NCBI RefSeq assembly: GCF_052113225.1
Contig: NZ_JBFRCT010000012.1
Span: 1 to 64,000 of the forward strand
Origin: Pristimantibacillus sp052113225
GTDB taxonomy: Bacteria > Bacillota > Bacilli > Paenibacillales > Paenibacillaceae
Length of the DNA stretch: 64,000 nt
Reading direction: 5' to 3'
The position numbers were made by a program, and so were the translations under genes. Under the pieces are notes generated by a model. It was not told where the DNA came from, did not search any database, and saw only the letters and a list, made by a program, of their open reading frames with translations. How positions within the stretch are numbered: position 1 is the first letter of the stretch; every line of letters starts with the position of its first letter. Of this stretch, positions 17,209 through 26,535 are shown piece after piece.

Positions 17209-19752
17209 ATGATCGGTATTTGGCATGCATTCGTCGAGACGCCTCGATTGAAGCTGAAGCTGCAATTTAAAGTGCTGAAAAAAGCAAATTACACCTTAGA
17301 CCTCGCAATGGAGCCTTTACCTCTGCCCATTCGATTTGAATCGGTTACGACAGAGGATAATAGCATCCGAGGAATTGGAAGTGCGTTCTGGAAGCCAGAT
17401 GAACAAGTCACGGTAGAGCTTTCGTTTGGGGAATCGACCTTTACCGGCCATTTGTACGTACCGCTGTTTGGATCATTCACGTTGCAAGGAGAGAAGGGGC
17501 GCGGCCCGTTCCTGTCAGAGACGTTGATTGAAACGGTAAAACCATACCGGAAAGATCAGCTGGTTTCGCGTACGGATGAGGAAATAGTAAGCGCCGTTGA
17601 GGAATTGCTAGGGCGGATGTCACTCGAAGATAAGGTTGGTCAAATGTGCCAGTGTATGGCCTCGAACTTCTCGTTTGGCAGCTCGGTCCAGTCTGATCCT
17701 CCCGAGAAGCTGGTTGCCGAGGGGAGAGCAGGTTCCATATTGGGAGCTTTTGATATCAGCCGGGTGTTCGAGCTGCAGAAGATTGCCGTTGAGCAGTCGC
17801 CGCATCGGATTCCGCTTCTATTTAACGGAGATATCATCCATGGTGCACAGACGATATTCCCGGTGCCACTTGCCTGGTCCTGCAGCTGGAATATGGATGC
17901 CATTCGACAAGCCTGTGCGATATCGGCAAAAGAAGCAAGTGCTTCGGGTATTATGTACAACCACGGGCCGATGATCGATATTTCCCGTGATCCCCGCTGG
18001 GGAAGAGTCGTGGAAGGATCAGGTGAAGACCCGTACCTTGGAGCTTTAATTGCCAAAGCCCAAGTAGAAGGTTTCCAGGGGCAGTCCCTTCTTGATCAGG
18101 AGACGATTATTGCTTGTTTGAAGCATTTTATCGGGTATGGTGCGGCTGAGGGCGGCCGAGATTATAATTCCGTTGATATTTCCGAAGGGATGCTGCGTAA
18201 CCTGTATTTACCGCCGTTCCAGGCAGGAATTGAAGCAGGTGCGGGTTCGGTAATGAATGCTTTCAATATTTATCAAGGAGTTCCGGTTGCAGCCAATTCG
18301 ACGTTGTTGAAGGATCTGCTGCGGGATGAGCTCGGCTTTGATGGAGTTCTCATCTCTGATTATGGAGCGGTTGATGAGATCGTGGAGCATGGCTATGCCA
18401 AGGATGCCAAAGAGGCAGCTAAGCATGCGGTAGACGCGACGATGGACATTGAGATGGTAACCCGATCCTTCGATTATCTTCCGGAGCTTATCCGAGAAGG
18501 TAAACTTTCCGAGTCACAGCTTGACGATGCGGTACGACGTATATTGACACTCAAATATAAAACCGGCTTAATGGATGATCCATTCCGTTACATCCGTCCA
18601 GAGAAAGAGATCGAATACCACTTCAGTATAGCTCATCGGTTGAAAAGTCGAGAGCTTGCCCGTGAATCCATCGTAATGCTGAAGAACGACGGAGCACTAC
18701 CGGTTGCGAAGACTGCTGGCAAAATCGCTCTGATTGGTCCTTTCGCAGACAGCAAGGATCTGCTTGGTCCATGGCAGTTCTCTCGATACAGCCATGAAAC
18801 GGTTACTTTATATGAGGGGATGCAGGAGAAAGGATTTACAGAAGAGAGGCTTCTCTATGCACCTGGCTGCGGAGTAAATGCTTCGATTGAAGGTGGTATT
18901 GCTGCTGCAATGGAGCAGGTAAATCAAGCTGAGCTTGTTATCTTGGCATTAGGGGAGAGCAGCGATATGTCCGGCGAAGCGGCTTCCCGTATGAGTCTTG
19001 AATTGCCTGAAGCACAGCTTCGACTAGCTAAGGCCGTGGTGGCTGCCGGCAAGCCGGTTGTACTGGTTCTGACAAATGGACGTCCGCTCGTACTGGATTG
19101 GTTCGAGGGAAAAGTGAATGCCATTCTGGAGACCTGGTTCCTCGGCTCAGAAGCGGGGCACGCGATTGCGGATGTCATTACCGGGGATTACAACCCATCC
19201 GGTAAGCTGACCATGAGCTTTCCTGTTCATACCGGCCAGGTTCCGGTGTACTACAACCATTTCCGGACAGGCCGTCCTGTGAAGGTGGAGAACGCAGCGG
19301 AGAAGTATATCAGCAAATATTTGGATGGTCCTAACGATCCGCTTTATCCGTTTGGTTATGGACTCAGCTATACCCGGTTCGAATATGGAGAAGTGATATT
19401 GGACCGCGGTCAAATGACGAGCGATGAGTTAATACGTGTTCGCATGACCGTTACGAATGTGGGCACTCGTACTGGTGTGGAAACGGTGCAGCTTTATATT
19501 CAGGATCTGTACGGCAGTATTGTCCGTCCGGTGAAGGAATTGAAAGGTTTTGTGAAAGTTATGCTGGACGCTGGGGAGAGCAAGGAAATAGAGTTCGAGA
19601 TCCATGCCTCCGATCTGGCATTCTGGACACCAACCGCCGGATATGCGGCTGAGCCTGGAGACTTCCACATTATGATTGGACCAAACTGCCGGGATGTCCA
19701 AGCAGTTGCTATGGAATTGATCGAATCAACAAGTAAGGAGACGGTGGCATGA
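17209..19752 (+). CDS. Glycoside hydrolase family 3 enzyme with an extra N-terminal beta domain
   Basis: The 847-residue protein has no signal peptide and should act in the cytoplasm on imported oligosaccharides. Residues ~125-420 are the GH3 barrel, with KHFIGYG and the nucleophile Asp384 in ISDYGAV. The alpha/beta sandwich follows (IVMLKNDGALPV), then a fibronectin III-like domain near the end (TNVGTRTGVETVQLYI). The first ~110 residues are unusual: short beta-strand-like segments with many P and G (MEPLPLPIRF, GHLYVPLFGSFTLQG) that resemble small lipocalin-like domains rather than GH3 sequence. Specificity (beta-glucosidase, xylosidase or similar) cannot be fixed. GAAGGGAG precedes the ATG. 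The stop overlaps the next gene by 4 bp. Confidence 0.9.
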   Translation: MIGIWHAFVETPRLKLKLQFKVLKKANYTLDLAMEPLPLPIRFESVTTEDNSIRGIGSAFWKPDEQVTVELSFGESTFTGHLYVPLFGSFTLQGEKGRGPFLSETLIETVKPYRKDQLVSRTDEEIVSAVEELLGRMSLEDKVGQMCQCMASNFSFGSSVQSDPPEKLVAEGRAGSILGAFDISRVFELQKIAVEQSPHRIPLLFNGDIIHGAQTIFPVPLAWSCSWNMDAIRQACAISAKEASASGIMYNHGPMIDISRDPRWGRVVEGSGEDPYLGALIAKAQVEGFQGQSLLDQETIIACLKHFIGYGAAEGGRDYNSVDISEGMLRNLYLPPFQAGIEAGAGSVMNAFNIYQGVPVAANSTLLKDLLRDELGFDGVLISDYGAVDEIVEHGYAKDAKEAAKHAVDATMDIEMVTRSFDYLPELIREGKLSESQLDDAVRRILTLKYKTGLMDDPFRYIRPEKEIEYHFSIAHRLKSRELARESIVMLKNDGALPVAKTAGKIALIGPFADSKDLLGPWQFSRYSHETVTLYEGMQEKGFTEERLLYAPGCGVNASIEGGIAAAMEQVNQAELVILALGESSDMSGEAASRMSLELPEAQLRLAKAVVAAGKPVVLVLTNGRPLVLDWFEGKVNAILETWFLGSEAGHAIADVITGDYNPSGKLTMSFPVHTGQVPVYYNHFRTGRPVKVENAAEKYISKYLDGPNDPLYPFGYGLSYTRFEYGEVILDRGQMTSDELIRVRMTVTNVGTRTGVETVQLYIQDLYGSIVRPVKELKGFVKVMLDAGESKEIEFEIHASDLAFWTPTAGYAAEPGDFHIMIGPNCRDVQAVAMELIESTSKETVA

Positions 19753-22031
19753 GTCAGTTAAGAGATATAAAGTCATTGATTGCACAGATGACATTGGAAG
19801 AGAAGGCGAGTATGTGCTCAGGCGCTGATACGTGGCATACGCGTGGTATCAAAAGGCTTGGTATTCCGTCTGTCATGGTGACGGATGGTCCACATGGACT
19901 ACGCAAGCAGAGTACATCGGCTGATCATTTGGGCTTGTTCGACAGCGTCCCGGCGACTTGTTTTCCTTCTGCAGCTGGTGTTGCAAGCTCCTGGAACCGT
20001 AATCTGATCCGGCGGATGGGGGAAGCACTTGGCCGTGAGTGCCAAGCGGAAGAGGTGGCTGTCTTATTAGGACCAGGTGTAAATATTAAACGTTCACCGC
20101 TGTGTGGACGCAACTTCGAATATTTTTCCGAGGATCCCTATTTGACCTCCGAGATGGCTGCCCATCATATCCAAGGTGTGCAAAGCCAAGGGGTAGGCAC
20201 TTCGCTGAAGCATTTTGCAGCTAATAATCAAGAGCATCGCCGAATGACTTCTGACTCAATTGTAGATGAGCGTAGTTTGCGTGAAATCTATCTAGCGAGC
20301 TTTGAAGGGGCAGTGAAACAGGCTCAGCCATGGACAGTGATGTGTGCCTATAACAAGGTTAATGGGGAATTTGCTTCCGAGAATAAAGAACTGTTGACGG
20401 ATATCCTCAAGGATGAATGGGGTCATGAAGGCTTTGTCGTATCGGATTGGGGAGCAGTAAACGACCGAGTGAAAGGTCTTGCTGCAGGGCTCGAATTGGA
20501 GATGCCTACTAGTCATGGGGAGGGTGAACGACAAATTGTCGAGGCGGTACGAAGTGGCGAGCTCACCGAGGCCACACTGGACGCAGCTGTTGATCGGTTG
20601 TTGACGATTGTGTTCCGCGCAGTCGACAGCCGCCGTTCCGACACCGTAGTCGACTATGAGGAGCATCATCAGCTGGCTCGCGAGATCGCCCGGGAAAGCA
20701 TGGTGCTTTTGAAAAATGAAGACGATATTCTGCCGCTTTCAAAAGAAGGGAAGATTGCTGTAATCGGGGCGATGGCCAAGGAGCCAAGGTTCCAAGGCAG
20801 TGGTAGCTCCCAAATTCGACCAACACGACTGGAAGATATTAGCGAGGAGCTCACTAAGTCGGCAGGGGGTATGGCAGAGCTTCGTTATGCGAAGGGGTAT
20901 GAGCTAAACGGCGAGGTACCGGATGAAGAGTTAATCGCAGAAGCCATCCAAATTGCTATTGAATCGGACATTGCTGTTCTATTTGCTGGACTGCCAAGCC
21001 GATATGAATCTGAAGGCTTTGACCGCAAGCATTTGCGAATGCCTGCGAATCAGGTTGCTTTAATAGAAGCAATTGGCAAGGCACAGCCGAATCTAGTTGT
21101 TGTACTTAGCAATGGTGCACCGGTTGAGATGCCGTGGCTCGGCAGCGCCAAAGGTGTATTAGAAGCTTATTTAGGCGGTCAAGCGCTTGGCGGCGCAATC
21201 GCCGATCTGCTGTTTGGTGATGCCAATCCATCCGGTCGGCTCGCCGAAACATTCCCCGTTCAACTGAGCGATAATCCATCGTATCTCTTCTTCCCGGGTG
21301 AAGGGAATAAGGTTGACTATAGGGAGGGGATATTCGTTGGTTACCGTTATTACGATAAGAAGAATATCACGCCATTATTCCCTTTTGGACACGGACTAAG
21401 CTACACAACCTTCAGCTATTCGGAGCTTACAGTGGACAAAAAGACGCTGAAGGATACTGATACACTGAGCGTTAAGGTCAAGGTAACGAATGCCGGATCA
21501 CGTGCGGGAATGGAAGTCGTGCAGCTGTATGTAAGAGATAAGGAAAGCTCTGTTATCCGTCCGGATAAGGAGTTAAAGGGCTTTGATAAAATAAGTCTGG
21601 AGCCTGGCGAATCCAAGTTCGCAGCGTTCGAGCTTGATAAGCGCAGCTTCGCTTACTATAACGATGAGGCTTGTGAATGGACAGTAGAAACCGGTGAATA
21701 TGAGTTGTTGATCGGCCGGTCGTCACAGGAAATCGTCTTTTCCGAACAGGTGACCGTAGAGTCGACAAGAGCTAGCGGAATGGTGTTTCACCGCAATTCA
21801 ACCCTGTCGGAGATCAGCCAGATTGCTTCGGGAGAGAAATTCGTAAATCAGTTGATTGCTAATCTGCCATTCTCATCTGGACTTGCCGATGAGCATAAGG
21901 CGATGCTGCGGGCCTTCATGGAACATATGCCGCTCCGCGGGCTGATTTCGTTTAGCGGAGGCAAGTTCACGGAAGCGGGACTTTCGGCGATCCTATTACA
22001 GCTTAATGATCAGGAGGCGGATAAACGATGA
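19749..22031 (+). CDS. Glycoside hydrolase family 3 enzyme (beta-glucosidase-like)
   Basis: The 760-residue cytoplasmic GH3 protein starts within an ATGA overlap with the previous gene. It shows VTDGPHGLRKQ near the N-terminus, GPGVNIKRSPLCGRNFEYFSEDP (signature arginine/asparagine loop), KHFAANNQE, and the nucleophile Asp233 in VSDWGAV. The sandwich and fibronectin III-like domains follow. About 80 extra residues close the protein (from GMVFHRNSTLSEI), as in some Firmicute GH3 beta-glucosidases. The two adjacent GH3 enzymes differ in layout, so they probably remove different sugars from one imported oligosaccharide. Confidence 0.92.
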   Translation: MSQLRDIKSLIAQMTLEEKASMCSGADTWHTRGIKRLGIPSVMVTDGPHGLRKQSTSADHLGLFDSVPATCFPSAAGVASSWNRNLIRRMGEALGRECQAEEVAVLLGPGVNIKRSPLCGRNFEYFSEDPYLTSEMAAHHIQGVQSQGVGTSLKHFAANNQEHRRMTSDSIVDERSLREIYLASFEGAVKQAQPWTVMCAYNKVNGEFASENKELLTDILKDEWGHEGFVVSDWGAVNDRVKGLAAGLELEMPTSHGEGERQIVEAVRSGELTEATLDAAVDRLLTIVFRAVDSRRSDTVVDYEEHHQLAREIARESMVLLKNEDDILPLSKEGKIAVIGAMAKEPRFQGSGSSQIRPTRLEDISEELTKSAGGMAELRYAKGYELNGEVPDEELIAEAIQIAIESDIAVLFAGLPSRYESEGFDRKHLRMPANQVALIEAIGKAQPNLVVVLSNGAPVEMPWLGSAKGVLEAYLGGQALGGAIADLLFGDANPSGRLAETFPVQLSDNPSYLFFPGEGNKVDYREGIFVGYRYYDKKNITPLFPFGHGLSYTTFSYSELTVDKKTLKDTDTLSVKVKVTNAGSRAGMEVVQLYVRDKESSVIRPDKELKGFDKISLEPGESKFAAFELDKRSFAYYNDEACEWTVETGEYELLIGRSSQEIVFSEQVTVESTRASGMVFHRNSTLSEISQIASGEKFVNQLIANLPFSSGLADEHKAMLRAFMEHMPLRGLISFSGGKFTEAGLSAILLQLNDQEADKR

Positions 22032-23965
22032 ACATCCCCTTATATCTTTATCCACAGCCACGGCGCTATGAATCTACCGGCGAAAGCTCGCCTGCGGCTG
22101 TTCGATTCGATGTTCAGCCAATTGGTGCTGAAGCCTATCATATGGCGGAGAAGCTTGGAGTCGAGGAGCGTCTTGCAGGTTATCTTCCAAAAGAGGTGAC
22201 TGCTCTCTTAGCCAATCAATCTGCTACGCCTGTTGTTATTGAGCATCATTCCGGATTTCATCCGCAGGGTTATGTTATAGAGTGGAATACGAATGGTTTA
22301 CGATTAACAGCCAGTGCATCACAAGGGCTTCATTATGCCTTACTAACTGCAGGACAGATGATAGAGGCCCAACAAGGGGAATGGGTACATTGTCTTATCG
22401 AGGATGAGCCAGATTTTCCGGTCCGCGGGGTTATGCTGGACATTGGGCGGAACAAGATACCGAAGCTGGACACTTTATTTACTCACATCGACCGTCTCTC
22501 AGCTTTGAAATTCAACCATCTCCAGCTTTATATGGAGGGCTATAGCTTCCAATACGAGAAATACAGCGCCTTATTCCCGGAAGACACGCCACTTACAGCT
22601 GAGGAATATCAGGAATTGGATGCTTATGCATCAGAGCGTTTCGTTGATCTCGTGCCAAGTCAGAACTGTCTTGGACATATGTATCCATGGTTATCGAAGC
22701 CTGAATTTAGGGAACTGGCCGAGCACCCGGATGGCATGCCAACTCCGCTGTCGTTCAAGCTGCCTCCAACGACGCTCAATCCAGTTGATGAGAAGTCTTT
22801 AGCGCTGGCCAAGGACATGTTCGACGAATTGCTGCCGAATTTCTCCTCCAGCTATGTCAATTTGAATATGGATGAGCCGTTTGGACTTGGAACAGGGGCC
22901 AGCAAGGAGCGGGCTGATGAGATTGGAGTCGGCAGACTGTACATGGAATATGCCGAGCGAATGTTTAACATTGCACGCAGCCATGGCAAGAAGCCGATGA
23001 TGTGGGGAGATGTACTTACTCACCATCCGGAGTTAGTTGGCCAATTACCCGATGATGTTACGGTGCTGCATTGGAATTATGATGCTCCTATTCCTTATGA
23101 ACCACATTGCAGAATGCTGCATGAGAATGGGGTTCGATATTATGTTTGCCCGGGAACAAGTACCTGGCAATCTATATCAGGCCGTACGGATAATATGCTT
23201 GGCAATATCGCTGACGCAGCAAGGAATGGCAAAGAATATGGCGCCGCAGGGCTACTCGTAACCGATTGGGGCGATGGCGGACATTGGCAGGTGCCGTCTA
23301 TCAGTTATCCGGGATTCGCATATGCGGCGGCGGTCAGCTGGCAGGCGAATGCCAATCTCGATGGTTTGGAACCACTCCTGTATCATGTCTCTCAGCGTAT
23401 GCTGCAGGATCGCAGTGGTGCAGGTGCCGAGCTGCTTCTGAAGCTGGGACGTTATTACCACATGGAGCGGTGTACCATTGAGAACGGGACGTATACAAGT
23501 TATTTGTTAAACCGAGGTTTGACATCCAAGGAAGAGCTGGAGCAGAGTACTACACTTCTACCCCGGATTGCGAAACTGTTGGGAGGCATCGGCACACCAT
23601 TCCAGCTTGACTATCGATACTCCGAAATGGAAGAATGGCTGGATGCGCGCCGCATCGAGATCGAAGCACTGGAGCTTCTCGGCTCGGATGCTGCACTCGT
23701 CAAGGACGAGCTCATGAATACGCTGCGTTTAATCAATCAGGGGGCCGGGCTTCATCGGTATATCTATCTTCAAGAACTAGAAGATTCTAGAGCTGAGAGG
23801 GATTGGCTGAAGTACTTGCATACAGAACTTCAGATTACAATTGATGAATTCAAACGTCATTGGCAGGCACGTAATCGAGAGGGTGGTCTAACTGCCAGTA
23901 CTGCAGCCTTTCACAAGCTACTGCATCAATACGGGGAACGGCTGCGAGAATACGGTTGTGAGTAA
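22028..23965 (+). CDS. Glycoside hydrolase family 20-like enzyme (beta-N-acetylhexosaminidase type)
   Basis: The 645-residue protein begins in an ATGA overlap with the preceding GH3 gene. It has an N-terminal alpha/beta domain (to ~115) and then a barrel beginning FPVRGVMLDIGRNKIPKLDT, close to the GH20 opening. The adjacent acidic pair typical of GH20 is Asp282-Glu283 in NLNMDEPFG. GH20 enzymes release terminal GlcNAc or GalNAc through the substrate's acetamido group. There is no signal peptide. The long helical C-terminal part (~470-645) goes beyond a minimal GH20, so a divergent specificity is possible. If GH20 is right, the imported sugar carries N-acetylhexosamine. Confidence 0.82.
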   Translation: MNIPLYLYPQPRRYESTGESSPAAVRFDVQPIGAEAYHMAEKLGVEERLAGYLPKEVTALLANQSATPVVIEHHSGFHPQGYVIEWNTNGLRLTASASQGLHYALLTAGQMIEAQQGEWVHCLIEDEPDFPVRGVMLDIGRNKIPKLDTLFTHIDRLSALKFNHLQLYMEGYSFQYEKYSALFPEDTPLTAEEYQELDAYASERFVDLVPSQNCLGHMYPWLSKPEFRELAEHPDGMPTPLSFKLPPTTLNPVDEKSLALAKDMFDELLPNFSSSYVNLNMDEPFGLGTGASKERADEIGVGRLYMEYAERMFNIARSHGKKPMMWGDVLTHHPELVGQLPDDVTVLHWNYDAPIPYEPHCRMLHENGVRYYVCPGTSTWQSISGRTDNMLGNIADAARNGKEYGAAGLLVTDWGDGGHWQVPSISYPGFAYAAAVSWQANANLDGLEPLLYHVSQRMLQDRSGAGAELLLKLGRYYHMERCTIENGTYTSYLLNRGLTSKEELEQSTTLLPRIAKLLGGIGTPFQLDYRYSEMEEWLDARRIEIEALELLGSDAALVKDELMNTLRLINQGAGLHRYIYLQELEDSRAERDWLKYLHTELQITIDEFKRHWQARNREGGLTASTAAFHKLLHQYGERLREYGCE

Positions 23966-23989
23966 GGTGGCGTGGAGGTGTCAAGGGCG

Positions 23990-24616
23990 ATGAAAACAGT
24001 ACTATGCTTTGGAGATTCAAACACTTATGGATTGAATCCGCGGGGAGGACGTTTTCCACGGAATGTTCGTTGGACGGGGGTTGTCCGGGAACTGCTAGGA
24101 GAGAATTTCGAGATTATAGAGGAAGGACTACCTGGACGGACAACAGTATGGGATGATCCCGTGGAAGGCGTAATGAGCGGCAAGGCTTATTTAGTCCCCT
24201 GTTTACGCTCCCACGCACCATTGGATCTTGTAGCTCTCATGCTGGGAACAAACGACTTGAAGCAGCGATATGCGGTTTCTGCAGCAGATATTGCAATCAG
24301 TGTTTTATCACTTGTTCAGGTCATTCAAACAACACTGCCCGGCCATGTAGAGAACAAGAATACACAAGTTCTACTGCTCGTACCGCCTCCAATCAAGGAG
24401 ATAGGATTATCAGCCAGCATTTTCGCTGGAGGAGAAGCCAAATCCAAAAGACTAGGCGAAGCTTTCAATAAGCTGAAGCCATACACGGATGCCAGTATTC
24501 TGGATCTTTCTTCTGTCATTACATCAAGTGAATTGGATGGGCTTCATTTTGACGAAGAAGAGCATAGGAAGCTTGGAGAAACGGTTTCGATGCGGATAAA
24601 AGAGATGTTGGAATAA
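23990..24616 (+). CDS. SGNH/GDSL-family esterase (probable carbohydrate deacetylase)
   Basis: ATG 23990 is chosen because GGAGGTG (23974-23980) has the right spacing. The 208-residue protein shows SGNH block I as CFGDSNTYG (nucleophile Ser), a glycine block near GLPGRT, block III as LGTNDLK, and a late Asp/His pair in DGLHFDEEEH. It is close to arylesterase/acetylxylan-esterase-like SGNH hydrolases. As the last gene of a cytoplasmic hydrolase operon it may remove acetyl esters from imported sugars (inference from context). Confidence 0.88.
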   Translation: MKTVLCFGDSNTYGLNPRGGRFPRNVRWTGVVRELLGENFEIIEEGLPGRTTVWDDPVEGVMSGKAYLVPCLRSHAPLDLVALMLGTNDLKQRYAVSAADIAISVLSLVQVIQTTLPGHVENKNTQVLLLVPPPIKEIGLSASIFAGGEAKSKRLGEAFNKLKPYTDASILDLSSVITSSELDGLHFDEEEHRKLGETVSMRIKEMLE

Positions 24617-24619
24617 GTG

Positions 24620-24657
24620 AAATCAAAAGGGACATCCGCGGATGTCCCTTTTGATTT
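24620..24657. terminator. Bidirectional terminator between the esterase and cobQ
   Basis: A near-perfect inverted repeat, AAATCAAAAGGGACATCC with its reverse complement around GC, has A-rich and T-rich flanks that would work on both strands. It lies between convergent genes and overlaps the last bases of cobQ. Confidence 0.9.
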
Positions 24658-26191
24658 ATTTTATAGCTGGTTCGGACTGATTAGCAAAGAGAATGTGATA
24701 AACCTGCTCCATATCCAGATGATTGCGTACATGATCGGCCAATCGGTCGAAGGCCTCAATCTGTCTGCTTCGGAATGACAATATGTCGTTGATTGGAGTC
24801 AAATCATTACATGCACGGACCATATTCAGGTACTGCCTTCGGAAGGTGTCATTATGAAAGATACCGTGTAAATACGTCCCGAAGATCCGGCCATTCTCTG
24901 AGATAGCCCCTTCAGATTGACCGTTTATGGAGAGAAGAGGATGCACCTGCGAGAGTGGAGTTGTCTGCCCCATATGAATCTCGTAGCCTTCAATGGCTTG
25001 TCCTTGTGCACTTGGCCAGTTGGGATGGGAAGCGGCTATGGTTCCGCTTACTCGTTCCGTTCGTTTCTCTGTATAGAAGGTCGTGTCTAGCGGCAGATAG
25101 CCAAGTCCAACGACTTCACCATGTACCGATTCGACCTGCTGCGGATCATACAGCCTGTGACCGAGCATTTGATAGCCTCCGCAAATTCCGACGAGGAAGC
25201 TGCCTTCCGAGACCCGCTTGGCGATAGCTTTTGCCATGCCGGACTGCTTGAGGAAGAGCAAATCATCAAGCGTATTCTTTGAGCCTGGAATAATGATAAT
25301 GTCCGGTTGTCCCAGTTGATCTGCACTCTCCACATAACGTAGACAGACGTCCGGTTCTGCCGAAAGCGGATCAAAGTCGGTGAAATTTGAGATACGTGGC
25401 AGTCGGATAACTGCTATATCAATCTCTTTATCTTCGTTCCCTTCCTGTTCCTGCAGCTTCTCCAGCACAACAGAGTCTTCAGACTCAATATCGAGCCTTG
25501 GCAGATAAGGGATAACGCCAAGCACCGGAATCCCTGTACGCTCCTCCAGCCAATCCAAACCAGACTGCAGAAGGCTGATGTCGCCGCGAAATTTATTAAT
25601 AATGAATCCTTTTACCCGGCTGCGTTCATCTTCTTCCAGCAGTTCCATCGTTCCGACAATGGAAGCAAAGACGCCTCCTCTATCAATATCTGCGACAAGC
25701 AGGACAGGGGCGTCAGCCCACTCGGCCATGCGCATGTTCACAATATCTCGGTCTTTGAGATTAATCTCGGCCGGACTTCCGGCTCCTTCTAGGACGACGA
25801 TATCATATTCTTCACGAAGGCGGTCTAGTGCATCTGTCACGATTCCCTCGGCAAGAGGTATATACTCCTCTCGATAACGCCAAGCGCTCATTTCTTCAAG
25901 CGGCTTGCCATGTACGACAATTTGCGCTTTCATGTCGCCAGTTGGTTTGATCAGAATCGGATTCATATCTGTCGTGGCTGCAATCCCGCAGGCTTCTGCC
26001 TGCACGCCTTGCGCTCTGCCAATCTCCTTGCCGTCAAGTGTGACGTAGGAGTTGAGCGCCATATTTTGCGATTTGAAAGGCGCAGTCTTCCAATCGTCCT
26101 GTATGAAAATACGGCATAATGCCGTAGTCAAAACGCTTTTTCCTACATCAGAAGCCGTTCCTTGCACCATGATAGTTACTGCCCGTTTCAA
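24656..26191 (-). CDS. cobQ: Cobyric acid synthase
   Basis: The 511-residue protein amidates adenosylcobyrinic acid diamide at four side chains in vitamin B12 biosynthesis, using glutamine and ATP. The N-terminal dethiobiotin-synthetase-like domain shows the nucleotide motif GTASDVGKSVLTTALC (11-26) and KSQNMALNSYVT. The C-terminal class I amidotransferase domain has the cysteine in FLVGICGGYQMLG (about 337) and the partner histidine in GTYLHGIF. Length is normal. It stands alone: no other cob/cbi gene is nearby and no cobalamin riboswitch was recognised upstream. It probably serves B12 salvage or completes a pathway encoded elsewhere. Confidence 0.95.
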   Translation of the reverse strand: MKRAVTIMVQGTASDVGKSVLTTALCRIFIQDDWKTAPFKSQNMALNSYVTLDGKEIGRAQGVQAEACGIAATTDMNPILIKPTGDMKAQIVVHGKPLEEMSAWRYREEYIPLAEGIVTDALDRLREEYDIVVLEGAGSPAEINLKDRDIVNMRMAEWADAPVLLVADIDRGGVFASIVGTMELLEEDERSRVKGFIINKFRGDISLLQSGLDWLEERTGIPVLGVIPYLPRLDIESEDSVVLEKLQEQEGNEDKEIDIAVIRLPRISNFTDFDPLSAEPDVCLRYVESADQLGQPDIIIIPGSKNTLDDLLFLKQSGMAKAIAKRVSEGSFLVGICGGYQMLGHRLYDPQQVESVHGEVVGLGYLPLDTTFYTEKRTERVSGTIAASHPNWPSAQGQAIEGYEIHMGQTTPLSQVHPLLSINGQSEGAISENGRIFGTYLHGIFHNDTFRRQYLNMVRACNDLTPINDILSFRSRQIEAFDRLADHVRNHLDMEQVYHILFANQSEPAIK

Positions 26192-26535
26192 GCTTCTACC
26201 TCCTTAAAATCTTGTATCTCCATATAAACCATGTCTACGGATGGATGTCAAAGTTTAATTGAACGCTAGATGAGGAGAGGATGGAAAACTCATACATTAG
26301 ATATATTGAACATATACAATATGAGTGATATATTATTTTACAAATAATGCGCTTACATCACGATGAAACATTCAATGCGCTTATTGGTCATCATGATGTC
26401 GACACACTTAAGTTAAGGGTGAAGGCAGGTGGTAGGAGAGAAATGTGAAGAATGTTCTCGGCAACAGGTGAGGCTCATCCGTACTGGCCAGAGATCGACC
26501 ACGAATGTGGCAATTTTTTTTAGGAGGAAATGACA
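26192..26535 (+). other. Intergenic leader before the GxGYxYP gene; unassigned
   Basis: This 344-bp gap separates divergent genes. AATGCGCTTA occurs twice (26346-26355 and 26374-26383). Near the gene, CCACGAATGTGG forms a short hairpin followed by AATTTTTTTT just before AGGAGG. That resembles a small terminator placed to attenuate the downstream gene. No known riboswitch consensus was recognised. A long untranslated leader is possible but unproven. Confidence 0.4.

Noticed and set aside
26192..26535. Cobalamin riboswitch for cobQ or a known riboswitch for the GxGYxYP gene
   Set aside because: No B12-box or other familiar consensus was recognised on either strand; only a small hairpin is described.
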